64,000 nt of DNA, from the NCBI GenBank assembly GCA_036924085.1, contig JAVGWX010000004.1, forward strand, positions 9,124,416-9,188,415, written 5' to 3'. Position numbers and translations under genes: made by a program. The DNA comes from Ariolimax columbianus. Taxonomy: Eukaryota > Mollusca > Gastropoda > Stylommatophora > Arionidae. How positions within the stretch are numbered: position 1 is the stretch's first letter; the number at the start of each line of letters is the position of its first letter. Of the stretch, positions 33,346-45,055 are shown in pieces. A model generated the notes under the pieces. That model was not told the DNA's origin, did not search any database, and saw only the letters and a program-made list of their open reading frames with translations.

Positions 33346-33347
33346 TT

Positions 33348-33440
33348 ATTTTTAGTTTAGTGTAAGATTTAGTTTAGTGTAAGGTTTAGTTTAGTGTAAG
33401 GTTTAGTTTAGTGTAAGGATTTAGTGGATTTAGTGTAAGA
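33348..33440. repeat. Short 17-bp tandem repeat
   Basis: Four to five copies of GTTTAGTTTAGTGTAAG. Confidence 0.8.
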
Positions 33441-33617
33441 TTGATTCTTCCAAAATAATATTAAACGATCTCTTTCTTCTGAAATCAGTTTCATGACCAC
33501 TGAATGTGAGGTTGTGTGTAGACTTATTCTTGACTGTTAATTGTTATCATTGCTGACACGCCTTTTTGTATAATTAATAAAGAAAAGAGTTAGAGAGGTT
33601 AAACACAAGATAAGATC

Positions 33618-34380
33618 AGTGTTGGATACAGATTTGTGTTGGACAGTTACTTTATGTTAATACAGATTTGTGTTGGACAGAGTTACTTTATGTTAATACA
33701 GATTTGTGTTGGACAGAGTGACTTTATTGTAATACAGATTTGTGTTAGAGGGAGTGACTTTATGTTAATACAGATTTGTGTTAGAGGGAGTGACTTTATG
33801 TTAATACAGATTTGTGTTAGATGGAGCGACTTTATGTTAATACAGATTTGTGTTACATGGGGTGACTTTATGTTAATACAGATTTGTGTTAGATGGGGTA
33901 ACTTTATGTTAATACAGATTTGTGTTAGATGTGGTGACTTTATGTTAAAACAGATTTGTGTTAGATGGGGTGACTTTATGTTAATACAGATTTGTGTTAG
34001 ATGGGGTGACTTTATGTTAATACAGATTTGTGTTAGATGGAGTGACTTTATGTTAATACAGATTTGTGTTAGATGGGGTGACTTTATGTTAATACAGATT
34101 TGTGTTAGATGGGGTAACTTTATGTTAATACAGATTTGTGTTAGATGGGGTGACTTTATGTTAATACAGATTTGTGTTAGATGGGGTAACTTTATGTTAA
34201 TTCATATATCCGTTAGATGGAGTGCTTTTATGTTAATACAGATGTGTGTTGAACAGAGTGACGTTATGTTAATACAGATTTGTGTTAGATGGGGTAACTT
34301 TATGTTAATACAGATTTGTGTTAGAGGGAGAGACTTTATATTAATACAGATTTGTATTAGAGGGAGTGACTTTATGGCAA
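33618..34380. repeat. 36-bp minisatellite
   Basis: About 21 copies of a 36-bp unit containing TTTATGTTAATACAGATTTG and TGTTAGATGGGGTGAC. The plus-strand frame repeats FMLIQICVRWGD and stays open for 266 codons. Its first codon is GTG rather than ATG. Copies in the middle are almost uniform and those at the ends are diverged. Confidence 0.92.
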
Positions 34381-34735
34381 TAAAGCTAGACTACTGGAAA
34401 GAAGATAACCTTACTTTATGTCTCTTGAGAAATTAAACCTTAAAGGTCGTAGTTTAAATGGTTGTTTTTCTGCATTAAAATCATAATTCACTTTGTTTTA
34501 TATTCTACACATCTTAGGTTTCCGTTGTTGAAAATCTGGGTTTGTCATTTTGGATAAGTTGATTATTCTAACAACGATTAAAGATACCATCTCCACACAG
34601 CGTAGTAATATATAGTGCTCAGCCAATATTTTCTTGACCAACGTCACACCCTGATATGGTCAGCATCACTCAGCCTTGCTCTACTTCCTAGACTTGGTCT
34701 GGCACCAGAAAAGTTAAACCAAGTAAGCGTTTTGC
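34381..34735. other. No recognisable gene
   Basis: AT-rich sequence with no supported feature. Confidence 0.4.
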
Positions 34736-34737
34736 AG

Positions 34738-34812
34738 TCAGAAAAAAATTGTGAAACAATTCGTGGATTGAACCTAGTTCACTAACCAATGCGCCAGCGC
34801 GGCTTCCGTGAA
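34738..34812 (-). mobile_element. tRNA-like SINE head, remnant
   Basis: On the minus strand TGGCGCATTGGTTAGTG (34780-34796) resembles box A and GGTTCAATCC (34765-34774) box B, 12-15 bp apart, too close for a full tRNA. Probably a decayed SINE head. Confidence 0.4.
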
Positions 34813-34921
34813 CATAGTCTATTATTTAGTGCTTGTGCTCAAGAACTTTGTTGTGTTCAATAGTGTTTTATTTAGCACTATGACATACTTGGCCGTCCAT
34901 GTGTGTCGTGAGCTGAGTTCC

Positions 34922-35005
34922 ATTTTTGTGTTGTGTTGGGTTGGTGATTGTAACCTTGTGTTGTGTTGGTGATTGTAAGCGTGTGTTGTGTTGGTTTCTG
35001 TAAGT
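34922..35005. repeat. Short tandem repeat of GTGTTGTGTTGGTGATTGTA
   Basis: Three imperfect copies of 25-30 bp just upstream of the type C endonuclease fragment. Confidence 0.65.
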
Positions 35006-36012
35006 GGAAAAGCAATAATAAAAAATGATACAGCGAAAGTAAAATTTTGAAAAACAACAAAATAACAAACTGAAGTGGTTGTATGCAATTGTGAGAAGCA
35101 TAATAAATGAAAGAGAAGATTTGGAACTGTATATAGAGGAAGAAAAACCAGATATAATAAGGTTAACATAATCATGGACATATGAGGACATTGCAGATAG
35201 TGAACTTGAAATAGAGGGATATACAATGTTAAGGAAAGATAGAGTAGTTGGAGACAAGGCTAAGGGGGGGGGGGGGTGGGGTGGTGTTTTATTATTATGT
35301 ACGAATTCAGTGATTATAACTTTCAAAAATGATCTATCATCTGGCAACTAAAATGAAAATATATGGGGAGAAATATAAAGTGGGGGTGAAAAAACAGCGG
35401 TTGGAGTATGTTATAGATGGTCATCGAGTCGAAAAGAGGAAGACGTGGAGCTGATCAGTATCATAGAAAGGACAAGTGCACGGACATTATTATTAATGGG
35501 GGATTTCAACTTTCCAGAAATAAAATGGGAAATGGCAGAAGCACTTGTAGAGTCAAAACCTTTTGTTAAGTGCATAACTGACAATTCTTAGATTCAACAC
35601 GTAGAAGCAGCTACCAGAGGCAAAAACACACTGGACCTAATATTTACTACAGAGGAAAATATGATTGAAAATGTTACTGTTGGGCAACTGTTTGGCTCAA
35701 GTGACCATCAAATCATCTGTTGGGATCTTATACCAGAGAGAGAAGTAAACATAAACACGTGAGCATACGACTACTCAAAGGCAGATGTTCAGAAGATGAA
35801 AAAGGCAGCGAGCCACATAATCTGGAAAGATATTGTCGGAGGAACAGAAGTCAAATAAGAGTGGGAGAATTTAAAAACAGTTCTAGAAAAGCTAAAAGAG
35901 AAATGTGTTCCATGTAGGGAGGCACACCGCAAGCATAAATGTGGATAATTAGATTTGTAGTTAAATGTAGAAGAGCTAAAAATAAAGCATGGACAAAAAT
36001 ATATCTTCTTTT
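35006..36012 (+). mobile_element. Type C (CR1-like) LINE endonuclease fragment
   Basis: Broken plus-strand frames carry, in order, LELYIEEEKPDII and SWTYEDIADSELE, VGVCYR, LLLMGDFNFPEIKWE with the catalytic GDFN block, GKNTLDLIFTT, and GSSDHQIICWDL with the terminal SDH block. This is a complete order of endonuclease motifs of the CR1 type. A 13-base G run at 35264-35276 lies within it. Stops are frequent. The same motifs occur on the minus strand at 45706-45948. Confidence 0.78.
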
Positions 36013-36019
36013 GTTGTCC

Positions 36020-36527
36020 TACTGCTCTTGTCATACGGCGTCGCAGAGAGCTGTAATGCGTAGATTTTTGGTTCTCGCCAAGTGGAAGGCTTGTGCTGTC
36101 GTTAGGTGTATCTTCCTGAGAGTGTCAGAGACAACCTCGATCCATCGACGATGTGGTCTTCCTCTTGATCGTGGACCGGAAACTTGCAGATGATTTGCTC
36201 TTGATGCAGGTTGGTCATAATGGTAACCTGCAGATAATATGCCCTTGATGCAGGTTGGTCATAATACATTCTGACTATATGACCAAACCACTTGATTTGT
36301 TGACCGTCAATGTAGGCACTAACTGGGTTTGTCCCCACTGTGTGCCTCAGCGTGGTGTTGCGGATTCGGTCACGGATTGTCTTCCCGTCTGCACTTCTCA
36401 CACAGCGCATCTCACAGCTCTGGATCTTGCTATTATGGGATGCTGATAAGAACCAATACTGACATTGGTAGCACAATGTAGGAAATAATAGTGCATGTAT
36501 TAGCCTCTTCTCAGTTGAAAGAAGCAC
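36020..36527 (-). mobile_element. Type R LINE tail, older copy
   Basis: The minus-strand 141-residue frame has CEMRCVRSADGKTIRDRIRN, TLRHTVGTNPVSAYIDGQQI and WFGHIVRMYYDQPASRAYY, the thumb and GHI block of type R elements. A 46-bp piece with GATGCAGGTTGGTCATAAT is duplicated in tandem at about 36201-36265. This may be the 3' part of the RT remnant at 38248-39003, separated by the type I insertion between them. Confidence 0.7.
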
Positions 36528-36540
36528 ATTGAAAGAAACG

Positions 36541-38233
36541 GATGCTTCTTCTTCTTCTTCTTCTTCTTCTTCTTCTTCTTCTTCTTCTTCTTTTTCTTCT
36601 TCTTTCGTTCGCTTTAAAATATTGGCTATATCTGCAATGTTGTCTCTTGTATAAACTTCACTCTCTTTTGAAGTTCACATAAAGATCCATAAAGTTTCTC
36701 TTCCAGTGTTGTTTCTATGGGCCAGTGAGATTTTCTCTGTATATCATATTCAGGGCAATTGTGTAGTATGTGCTCTGCTGTCTGGGGTGCCTGTTCGAAT
36801 GTACACATGGCTGAGTTGCCAATATTCATTTTTGTGTACATGTGGCTGCGGAGTCGGTTGTGTCCTGTTCTAAGGCGCAACACAACAGTTTGCTCTTGTG
36901 TGTTCATGTTATGGTAATCGTCTGGTGTTACTGTTGGTGGCTTTCTGATTGATTTGATCATCCTTATCTTCTGTTGGTATGTACCTGGCACATCTGGTTG
37001 GTCGTCTGCAGCACCCTCCTTTGCCAATCGGTCTGCTCTCTCGTTTCCTGATACTCCACAAAAAGAAGTTATCCACTGCATGACAATCTTGCACTGGTTG
37101 CTCAGTTCAGACAGTAGAGCCTGTAGATCTGGCAGTTTCTCAAATTTTAGTGCTTGGAGTGCTGACTGTGCATCTGTCAGAAATACTACAGGTTGTGAAC
37201 TGATATTGGTGTTCAACAGTTTCTCAGTTGCCATCTTGATTGCCTGAATTTCTGCATCATATGTATGATAGAATTTCCCAGTTGGTACTCTGACTGTATC
37301 CTTAATGTAGTTTGGGTATTCTATGTACACTCCAGCTCCACCATTCATTACTGCATTCTGTGCTGACCCATTTGTGTATACTCTGATACAGAGGTCTTGT
37401 GGCTATTCTTTATGCACGAAATCGAGGATCACTATCCTACGTTGGGCACTGTTCTGTTCATCCTTGTCTAATATTCCTTTCACTTTTGTTTAAATGCATA
37501 CTGATAGTCCATGCTCCTCTCTCCAAGGGGTTTGTTCCGGCACAGACTTTAGGGGGATGTCAACTTCTAGTAAATCTATAATTTGCCTGCGCGGTCGTTT
37601 CGCCTGATGCATAAAACTACTTCTTTTCAGTCTTCCCATTGCTAAATTTTGAAATCTGTCTTTCATTGGATGGCTCGGCATGCAGAGGAAATGTTCTGCT
37701 TGTGTTAATACCTTTGTGTCTCTGCGCTCTCTTAGTGCTTGTATACTTCCCATGTTCTCCATCTCCACTATAGGTGTTGATTTCATTGCTCCTGTAATGA
37801 CCCTAAGTGCCTAATTTTGCACCTTATCCACCTCTTTTAGGGTAGTTTGCTGCAGGGCATCACGCTGCTGACCCCTATTACAGATGTGGCCGTATACCTT
37901 GTTGGTAAACTTTGTTAAGTATTTTTCCACTAGCTCCCCATGTGGTTCCACTTAATTTTCTCAGGATGGCTAACTTTCTCCTGGTTTTTTTGGCTGCCTT
38001 GTTGACGTGTTGCCTCCATGTCAACCTATCATCGAATGTATCTCCAAGATAGGTGGGTTGTTTATCTTCTCTGAGGTGTTCTCCATTTATCTTGATAACT
38101 CGAGCTTTTTTGTTTTGGGGAGAAGATGAAAAGCGTAGTGATACATTTTTCTGTGTTAAAACGGGTGTTTCAAAATCAGTGTAGTTCGCCTTTAGGATTC
38201 TCTGTGCAATCTCTTTGTCCACTCTGTACAAAA
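36541..38233 (-). mobile_element. Type I LINE insertion, 5'-truncated, diverged subfamily
   Basis: The tail is a long TTC run (about 36545-36606). On the minus strand the order is RT thumb (QPTYLGDTFDDRLTWRQHV, LSGTTWGASGKIL), linker and RNase H. An imperfect direct repeat, ATTGAAAGAAACG at 36528-36540 and ATTGAGAAAGAACG at 38234-38247, may be its target duplication. Flanking type R pieces on both sides fit an insertion into a type R element. It differs clearly from the 16.4 kb subfamily. Confidence 0.7.
36626..37348 (-). pseudogene. RNase H domain of type I LINE
   Basis: The minus-strand frame is open for 240 codons. NGGAGVYIEYPNYI opens the domain; the Y-T-N-G-S word before it has Asn where the first catalytic Asp is usual. 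Then come DAEIQAIKMA with Glu, FLTDAQSALQAL with Asp, and MQWITSFCGVSGNERADRLA with the last Asp. After it CTFEQAPQTAEHILHNCPEY is the Cys/His tail. It would trim RNA during retrotransposition if active. The missing first Asp and broken upstream frames say it is not. A 1-base shift joins it to the linker frame near 37490. Confidence 0.7.
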
Positions 38234-38247
38234 ATTGAGAAAGAACG

Positions 38248-39003
38248 AACTACTGTCGTACACTACTCAGCACTGGAAACCAATTTGTTATACCTGCATT
38301 CGTTCGTACTGCACCTTCATTTTTTGCCATCCAGTAGTTGACCCTCCACACCATATTCCTGTATTACCTCCCATAGCCTACGTCGGTTTACCCTGTCAAA
38401 TGCCTTTTCTTGATCAATGAAAGCCATGTGAAGTTTCTTTTTGAATTCTATGGTTTTTTTTCACTGAACTGTCTGAGGATAAATACAGCATCCGTACATC
38501 CTTTGCTTTTCCAGAAGCCTGATCGTGAAGTACTGAGCAGCGGCTCCACAATAACTCGCTCAAGGACGCGTGCGAACATTTTTTCTAACGTGGGTAATGA
38601 AGGATATCTTCTATAAGAGATGCAATCTTTTATGATGTCATTGTTTGTCCAAATAGGCACCACCACGGCTCTATGTCAATCATCAGGTGCCTTCTCATCA
38701 ATCCCCGCCTTATTAAAGATCTTTATGAGCCATTTTATCCCTACATCGTGACAAGCTTTAATGGCTTCTGCTGATATGTTGTCTACTCCTGGGCCCTTGT
38801 AGTTAGGACTTCTTTTCATTGCTGTTATGACTTCTTGCTCGAGTAGCAATCTGTCGCTATGCTCAATATGTTTCAGGATTTGTGTTAATGAATGACGTTG
38901 CACAGCTTTTATACTGCCATCTGCTTGTGCTCTTGGTACAAATAAATCTGTGAAATACTCCTCCATTGTTCTGGTATTAGTAATCTCTCTGTTTATAGGT
39001 TCC
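38248..39003 (-). mobile_element. Type R LINE RT fingers/palm fragment
   Basis: The minus strand has YKGPGVDNISAEAIKACHDV, DCISYRR, KMFARVLERVIVEPLLS, GCTDAVFILRQFSEK and LHMAFIDQEKAFDRVNRRRL. These are RT fingers and first palm block of type R, in two frames. The YADD region is missing. Together with 36020-36527 it can be read as one element cut by a type I insertion and missing its RT centre. Confidence 0.7.
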
Positions 39004-40480
39004 ATGTCAGTCTTTTGTTGACCATCCTCTCCATTGTCTTACAGACACAGACGGTTAAGCTTATTGGTCTGTAACTGGTGGCCTTTTCCTCATCTTTTCT
39101 TTTCGTTATGATGGGACACATATATGTCCCTCTCCAACTCAGCGGATATTGCCTGTTATCCAGCTAAAATTGAATATTTGCAGCAGTTTGTCCATTGCTG
39201 TATATCCAAGGTGTTTGAGCATTTCGTTGGTTATGCCATCTGGACCTGGTGATTTCTTGTCTTTCAGTTTCCATACAGTTGTTTTTAGCTATTCCATAGT
39301 AAAAAGTTTTGACATTGCATCCGGACTGTTTTTACTGTTTTGTGTGTGTGTTATTTCTTGTCAAATGTCGTTTTGTCTGCATGGGTTTACGGTGATGTTG
39401 CTCTCATTCCGGTAGGATTCCGCAAATATATTGGCTGCTTGTTTGCCGGTATATAATTTACAAAACCGCTTTTAGTGTGGTTGTTTGTCGTTGATAATTA
39501 TCATCGTCACTTAGTTTCCACAACTTCTTGCCTTCCTTCTCAAAGTTGAATTCATGGGTTTTCCCTTTCAAGCTTGTCCTCTGGGCTTCTAGTTTGCCTT
39601 TGATTAATTTTGCTTTGGTCTTTTGCATGTTGATGTGATCCTGTTGCAATGGTTGTAACTCTGCAATGTCTCTCGCATCATGCATCTCTTCATGTAATTT
39701 TTGCAAAGTTTTAGTCCAATATGGTAGATAATTCTTCCTCATTTCTCTTGGTATTGTCTCTTTTGCTGCTTTGAGCACTCCCTTATTAAACTTCCTGCTG
39801 GCACTGTTATTGTCTCTGTCAAATACCCTAATATCATTTGTACGCAGGTTTACTTTATGTTGGTATGTGCATCAATTTGCTTTTTACATCGTGGCTGTCC
39901 TGGATTAATATTGATTGTTCGGCTAATGTGTATGAATACAGGGCGATGATCGCTTCCACCCAGCTGTTTTCTTGTTTCTCTTTCTGCTATTCCTGCCAGG
40001 TCCGACGTGCAGGATGCTAAGTCTGAGGTAGAGGTACTGTGCCATCGTCTTTAGTAGAATGTTGGGGGGGGGGGGGGGAATTTGGGTTTGTTTAATAGGA
40101 TTAGAGATTAGATAGTTGTAATTTTGTCCCCTTCTTTCTAGTTGACCATATCTCCAGCTTTGGGAGTAACTGTTGAAGTTGTTATGTTCAGTGGTATGTC
40201 GCTGCGGCAGTAGAAGTTGAGGAGGTCAAGAGTGTTCTGTTTGAGATAGATTATTTGGTATTGCGAACATTCTTTGTGCACTTTTGTTTCTATAGCATTT
40301 ATGATATTCCTATCAAGGTAAGAGTGCCGCCTTTTTATGTCCACTCTAAAGCATTGATACTACCGTGTGTTGAACTATTTTCCTTCCTGTAGATGGGTTT
40401 CTAGTATACAGCAAAAATTTATTTCATTTTGAAATAGTGTATTTTCTAATTCGGTTTACGTGTTGCAGATTGCATAACAT
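39004..40480 (-). mobile_element. Type I LINE, endonuclease to start of RT
   Basis: The minus strand has ILETHLQEGK and YQCFRVDIKRRHSYLD near 40420-40300 (endonuclease start), LLNFYCRSDIPLN, then the 106-residue linker frame at 39778-39458, and SYRPISLT with KTMERMVNKRL near 39090-39010 (RT start). A 15-base G run at 40064-40078 interrupts it. Stops and shifts throughout. It ends where the type R fragment begins. Confidence 0.65.
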
Positions 40481-40554
40481 TCAGAGGCGTCGTTTGTCTG
40501 GTTAGCCAGTATTTTCTCCCTTGCGCCTTCTGGATTCACAAGGCATGTCAGGGA

Positions 40555-41215
40555 GACCTCCAGTGGCTGTAGCTGGATTCTGTTGAGGCTCAGAACCAGG
40601 CACTGTTACTGCCTGGAGGGACTTCAGTAGCTGTAGGTGGGTTCTAATGAGGCTCAGAACCAGGCACTGTTACTGCCTGGAGGGACTTCAGTAGCTGTAG
40701 GTGGGTTCTGTCGAGGCTCAGAACCAGGCACTACTCCTGCCTGGAGGGACTTCAGTAGCTGAGGGTGAGTTCTTTTGAGGCTCAGAACCAGGCACTGTTA
40801 CTGCCTGGAGGGACTTCAGTAGCTGAAAATTGGTTCTGTTGAGGCTCAGAACCAGGCACTGTTACTGCCTGAAGAGACTTCAGTAGCTGAGGTTGAGTTC
40901 TGTTGAGGCTCAGAACCAGGCATTGCTCCTGCCTGGAGGGAGGGACTTCAGTAGCTGAAGGTTGGTTCTCTTGAGGCTCATAACCAGGCATTGCTCCTGC
41001 CTGGAGAGAGAGACTTCAGTAACTGAAGGTTGGTTCTGTTGAGGCTCAGAACCAGGCATTGCTCCTGCCTGGAGAGAGGGACTTCAGTAGCTGAATGTTG
41101 GTTCTGTTGAGGCTCAGAACCAGGCATTGCTCCTGCCTGGAGGGACTTCAGTAGCTGAAGGTGGGTTCTGTTGAGGCTCGGAACCTAGCACTAATCCTTT
41201 CTGGAGGGAGGGACT
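40555..41215. repeat. 64-bp minisatellite with a hairpin in every unit
   Basis: About ten copies of a unit of 60-68 bp containing GAGGCTCAGAACCAGGCA and GGGACTTCAGTAGCTGAAGG. Each copy has CCAGGCA and TGCCTGG about 7 bp apart, able to pair as a stem. It lies just beyond the endonuclease end of the type I LINE, where its ORF1 would be. Confidence 0.88.
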
Positions 41216-41320
41216 CACAGTGCGAGCACCATATCTATTATTCTTTGACTTTTGTGTAGACATACATTCAAAATAGGGGCGGGCGATTTGCATAGTACCA
41301 CGGTTGCTACTGTGCCTCCT
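41216..41320. other. Spacer between two arrays
   Basis: No feature recognised. Confidence 0.35.
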
Positions 41321-41464
41321 GGTCTGGTACCTCTGTCTTCAGCACCTGCTCTATGGTGGAGTGTGCTCCGCCTCCTGGCCTGGTACCTCTGTCTTCAGCA
41401 CCTGTTCTGTGGTGGAGTGTGCTCCGCCTCCTGGCCTGTTACCTCTATCTTCAGCATCTGTTCT
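41312..41464. repeat. 56-bp tandem repeat
   Basis: Two and a half copies of a 56-bp unit containing TGGTACCTCTGTCTTCAGCA and GGTGGAGTGTGCTCCGCCTC. Confidence 0.85.
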
Positions 41465-42062
41465 GTGGCATCAATATCGCCATTGGAAAACAGCAAATCA
41501 CCCAGGTGAAAGATTTCACATACTTAGGGAGCACTTTAGCAGCAGAAGGAAGAATTACGGCAGAAATCCAACAAAGATGTAATAAGGCAAATCAGAGCAT
41601 TGGACAATTAACTCAAATACTTAATTGCAGGTGACAATAACTACCAAAAGAACTTTATACAACACGATTTCGGTCCTGACACTATGCTACTAATGTCAAA
41701 ACTGGACACTAACATCAAATGAAAAACGCTACATTGTAACAGCAGAAATGAAATGCCTGCGAAAAATATTTGGCGTAACAAGGAGAGAGATGATTAGAAA
41801 CGATGACATGATGAGACTAGTGGGAACAACACCAGTATTAGACTACATTAAAAAATAACAGTTAAAATGGTTTGGCAATGTAATAAGTCTACCACCACAT
41901 AGCACCCCCCAACAAGCAAAACTTTTTAGATACAAGGGATTCAATGTCAAAGGAGGCATATCACGAAAAAGGTGGCTTACAGACATATCCGAGGTGGTAA
42001 ATGCCACTGTGCATGAGGCACACAGACGGGCTCGTTCTAGAGATATCTTCATAACCTGACGC
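41465..42062 (+). mobile_element. LINE RT thumb and tail fragment
   Basis: The plus strand reads VKDFTYLGSTLAAEGRITAE and IQQRCNKANQSIGQL, the YLGS...G....EI..R block of LINE RTs, then decayed frames to about 42060. Probably type R. Its 5' end abuts the 56-bp array. Confidence 0.6.
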
Positions 42063-42429
42063 TGAAGGGCATAACAGGATAAGCGGAAAGAAAAGAAAGA
42101 ATATGAGTAATGTTTTTAGTGAAAATACCGTTCAAAAATTGAAGGCTATGTAGACATCAACAATGAATATTTCGATTCAGTTGACGTTTTTGTTTTAAAA
42201 TGCTATTGATACTTTATCTTTTGAACAAAAAGTGAAAGAAAAAATATCATGCAAAACTTAGACAGTTCAAAAACGCATTCCCTGGCAGTCAATTTCAAAA
42301 ACTTAAAAACACATACCGTAAGGTGTTTAACTTTATATCACGTGAATAATGAACTGGTAAATATTTACAGCTCAGAAGATAAACCCAAACCTTGCATTGA
42401 GTTATTGGGGGTTCATTGTAGATAACGAC
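42063..42429. other. No recognisable gene
   Basis: AT-rich sequence; perhaps part of the hAT remnant that follows, but no motif was seen. Confidence 0.35.
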
Positions 42430-42770
42430 CTCCAAACAGTGTATGAACAGACGGGAAGTTGTTGCAACTGAGTCTCAGTATTCCAGTGAGCTCGGCTACT
42501 ACAGAACGTTCAATGGGTACATTAAAAGGAATTAAAACACATCTGCGTCATTCTATGACCAGTATTACACTATCCAATCTGGCAACTATTCCAATAGAAA
42601 AAGAACTTTCCTGTAAGGGCGCAAAAGATCACTTGATAAAGGAGAGGCTGATAGATATTTTTATCAGAAATGAAACAAAGACGGTCAGAGCTTGTTTACA
42701 AGAAAACATAGACAAATGTCCAGAAGTACGTCGACACCACGGGTTTCAACTATCTCACTCAACACAAACA
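42430..42770 (+). pseudogene. hAT transposase dimerisation domain remnant
   Basis: The plus-strand frame has LQLSLSIPVSSATTERSMGT, then KGIKTHLRHSMTSITLSNLA and HLIKERLIDIFI. This matches the hATC dimerisation domain (l...iP.ssa.aER.fs.lk.ikt.lRs.m...rl..L). hAT transposases move DNA elements by cut and paste and dimerise through this region. Only about 100 C-terminal residues are left; the DDE core and BED finger were not seen upstream, and no terminal repeats were found. A host gene derived from hAT is an alternative, but no other exon could be supported. Confidence 0.65.
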
Positions 42771-43840
42771 TCAAGTATTTTTCTACATTTTGTCTTTTTC
42801 TACATTTTTTCGACATCGTTAAGTGTGTCCCTTTATGTTCCTTATGCTTACACTAAAATTATCATCACGTTTCGTTACTGAGCAACATGTCGATCAATCC
42901 ATACAAATATGTTTGCCAGCATTCTAAAAAATGGCGTCTGTAAACTTGGAGCAGACAGCTTTCCATCCTGGCCTGTACTTATAGGTGGGTTAGGACACTT
43001 GTCGATTGTGGTATTGAGATCAAGACGCCCAATTAAGGTCACTGTGTGAATCTTTGAAAAGAACATCTAATTTATGAAACAGATACATAGATTTATGAAA
43101 AGAATAGACGTAAAGTTGATTGATTATCTTGTTTGTCTGTTGTATGATTGAATACCTTGTTCGTCTGTTGTAACTTGCACGTTTCAGGACTGTACATTTC
43201 AAGCAAAGTTGTATGGCGATATCAGTTCCATGTATACGCTAACCAAACAAACAGAAAGCAATTTGTTTCATTTATCACGCGTCACTCGATAGAGCAATGG
43301 CCAGATCTTTGATTGTCTGGGTTCTGATCTCATTACACACGTGACCTGACCGCCGTTGTTTCACTATTGTGAAAAAAAAGTACTTCTTGAGTCGCTGCTA
43401 ATGGATTGTCAAATAATCAATATGGCCTTTGTAGTTATGTGCCCCATATTGATTTTGAATAACTCTTGAGTTTTTATGTCTTCAACTAAATTGTCAGTTT
43501 CATGGATACATATTCATATACAATTTTAGAATATGCATAACAGAAAAGTGAGCTAATGTTTAAAAAAAATAGCAAGAAATATTCTTGTTTTATGTTCTAT
43601 TATCAAAAATCAATACAAAAAAACACCGTTTTGTTTATAAATGGATACAACTGTTGATCAACAATCATCAACAAGCGTGTAAACATGAACCGTATTATTT
43701 TCAATCTTCCACAACACGATTAATTCCCCACGCCATTGTTTCAATTGTCCTGACCAATTACTCTTCTTACGGGCTGCCACAAAATCGTCTACCAATACCG
43801 TCTGATATGAGTAGGACGTTTACTTTGCTCATATGTCTCC
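42771..43840. other. No recognisable gene
   Basis: AT-rich. A weak tRNA-like word (CGATAGAGCAATGG ... GGTTCTGATC) at about 43280-43335 is too diverged to call. Confidence 0.4.
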
Positions 43841-43970
43841 ACATTACTAACTAACTTAACTTAACGTCTTTATACGGGTTTAGAAGACTCTGCATAGTCT
43901 GTATACAGCCAGCTTCATTTACATCACCTTGCTCTAAAAGCTATGCGCATCCAAACTATTCTTAAATGCA

Positions 43971-45055
43971 TTAATTGTCATTGCGTCCCCTACCTCGTGT
44001 GACAATGCATTCACGCATTCGCCACTCTCTGACTAAAAAAATAGTTCCTAATAATCTCATAACTGTAATTTGGAATCCCACTATCTGCTTCGTCGCTCTT
44101 TTTTGTATTCTTTCCAGAATGTTTATATCTCCTCTATGATAAGGACTCCACACCTGTACACAGTACTCCAATCTAGGTCTAACTAAAGCTTTATACAGTT
44201 TGACTATCACGTCCTAGCTCCTATGTTTAATATTTCTTTTTATCATACCTAACATTCCATTTGCCTTTTTCACTGCTACCTGAGCTTGCTTACTCACCTT
44301 TTCTTTATGATCTATTATAACCCATAGGTCCCTTTCCTTTTCTATCTTTCTAATATTTTTGTCGACCATTCTGTAATTAAGTTCCACATTTGATCTACCC
44401 ATGTGGGTGATTGTACATTTATCTACATTAAACTCCATTTGCCAGCGCACAGACCATTTTCGAATTGTATCTAAATCTTCAATATATCCACTTCTGCTTC
44501 AGATGAGATACTATTGTATAGTTTTGTTTCAGCGAATTTTCCAATCATGGATCCCATATCAATGTCCAGATCGTTTAAATATATCCAGAACAAAATTGGT
44601 CCCAAAGCCGTGCGCTGTGACACTCCACTTTTTACTTCACACCCCTCAGAGTACTCCTTATTTATGCCCACCATTTGCCTTCTTTCCGTTAACCAATTTT
44701 CAATCTATTTGGCAACTTCCCCACCTATTCCATGTAATTTTAACTTTCGAAATAATCTTTGATGAGGTACTCTATGAAAGGTCTTTGCAAAATCTAGATA
44801 AATAACATCCACTGGCTCCCCTTTATCTATCATTTTAGTAACCTCCTCCGTGAATTCTAATCGATTTGTTAAGCATGATCTCCCTCTAGTAAACCCATGC
44901 TGACTATTTCTGATGAGATTGAACTTGTCTAAATGCATTACAATGTCTTCTTTGATTATTAACTCTATCAATTTACAGACTATGCTCGTTAAACTCACCT
45001 GTTGGTCTATAATTTGCGGATCTGATTTTTTGCCATTTTTGAAAAACGGGATCAC
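43971..45055 (-). pseudogene. CR1-like reverse transcriptase
   Basis: On the minus strand the first 116-residue piece has DKFNLIRNSQHGFTRGRSCL and VDVIYLDFAKTFHRVPHQRL (fingers and palm with the first Asp). The next has KSGVSQRTALGPILFWIYLN and GKFAETKLY, where FADD-T has lost one codon and reads FAET, removing both catalytic Asp residues. Then come the MRWQMEFNVDKC and LVRPRLEYCVQVWSPY thumb blocks. It would have copied element RNA at the nicked site. The active-site loss at about 44531-44545 and internal stops make it inactive. Confidence 0.8.

Noticed and set aside
33636..34436. 266-codon hydrophobic repeat protein FMLIQICVRWGD
   Set aside because: 36-bp array with a GTG first codon; no promoter, splice or homology support.
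43280..43335. tRNA-like SINE head
   Set aside because: Box B (GGTTCTGATC) is too far from consensus and no body or tail was seen.
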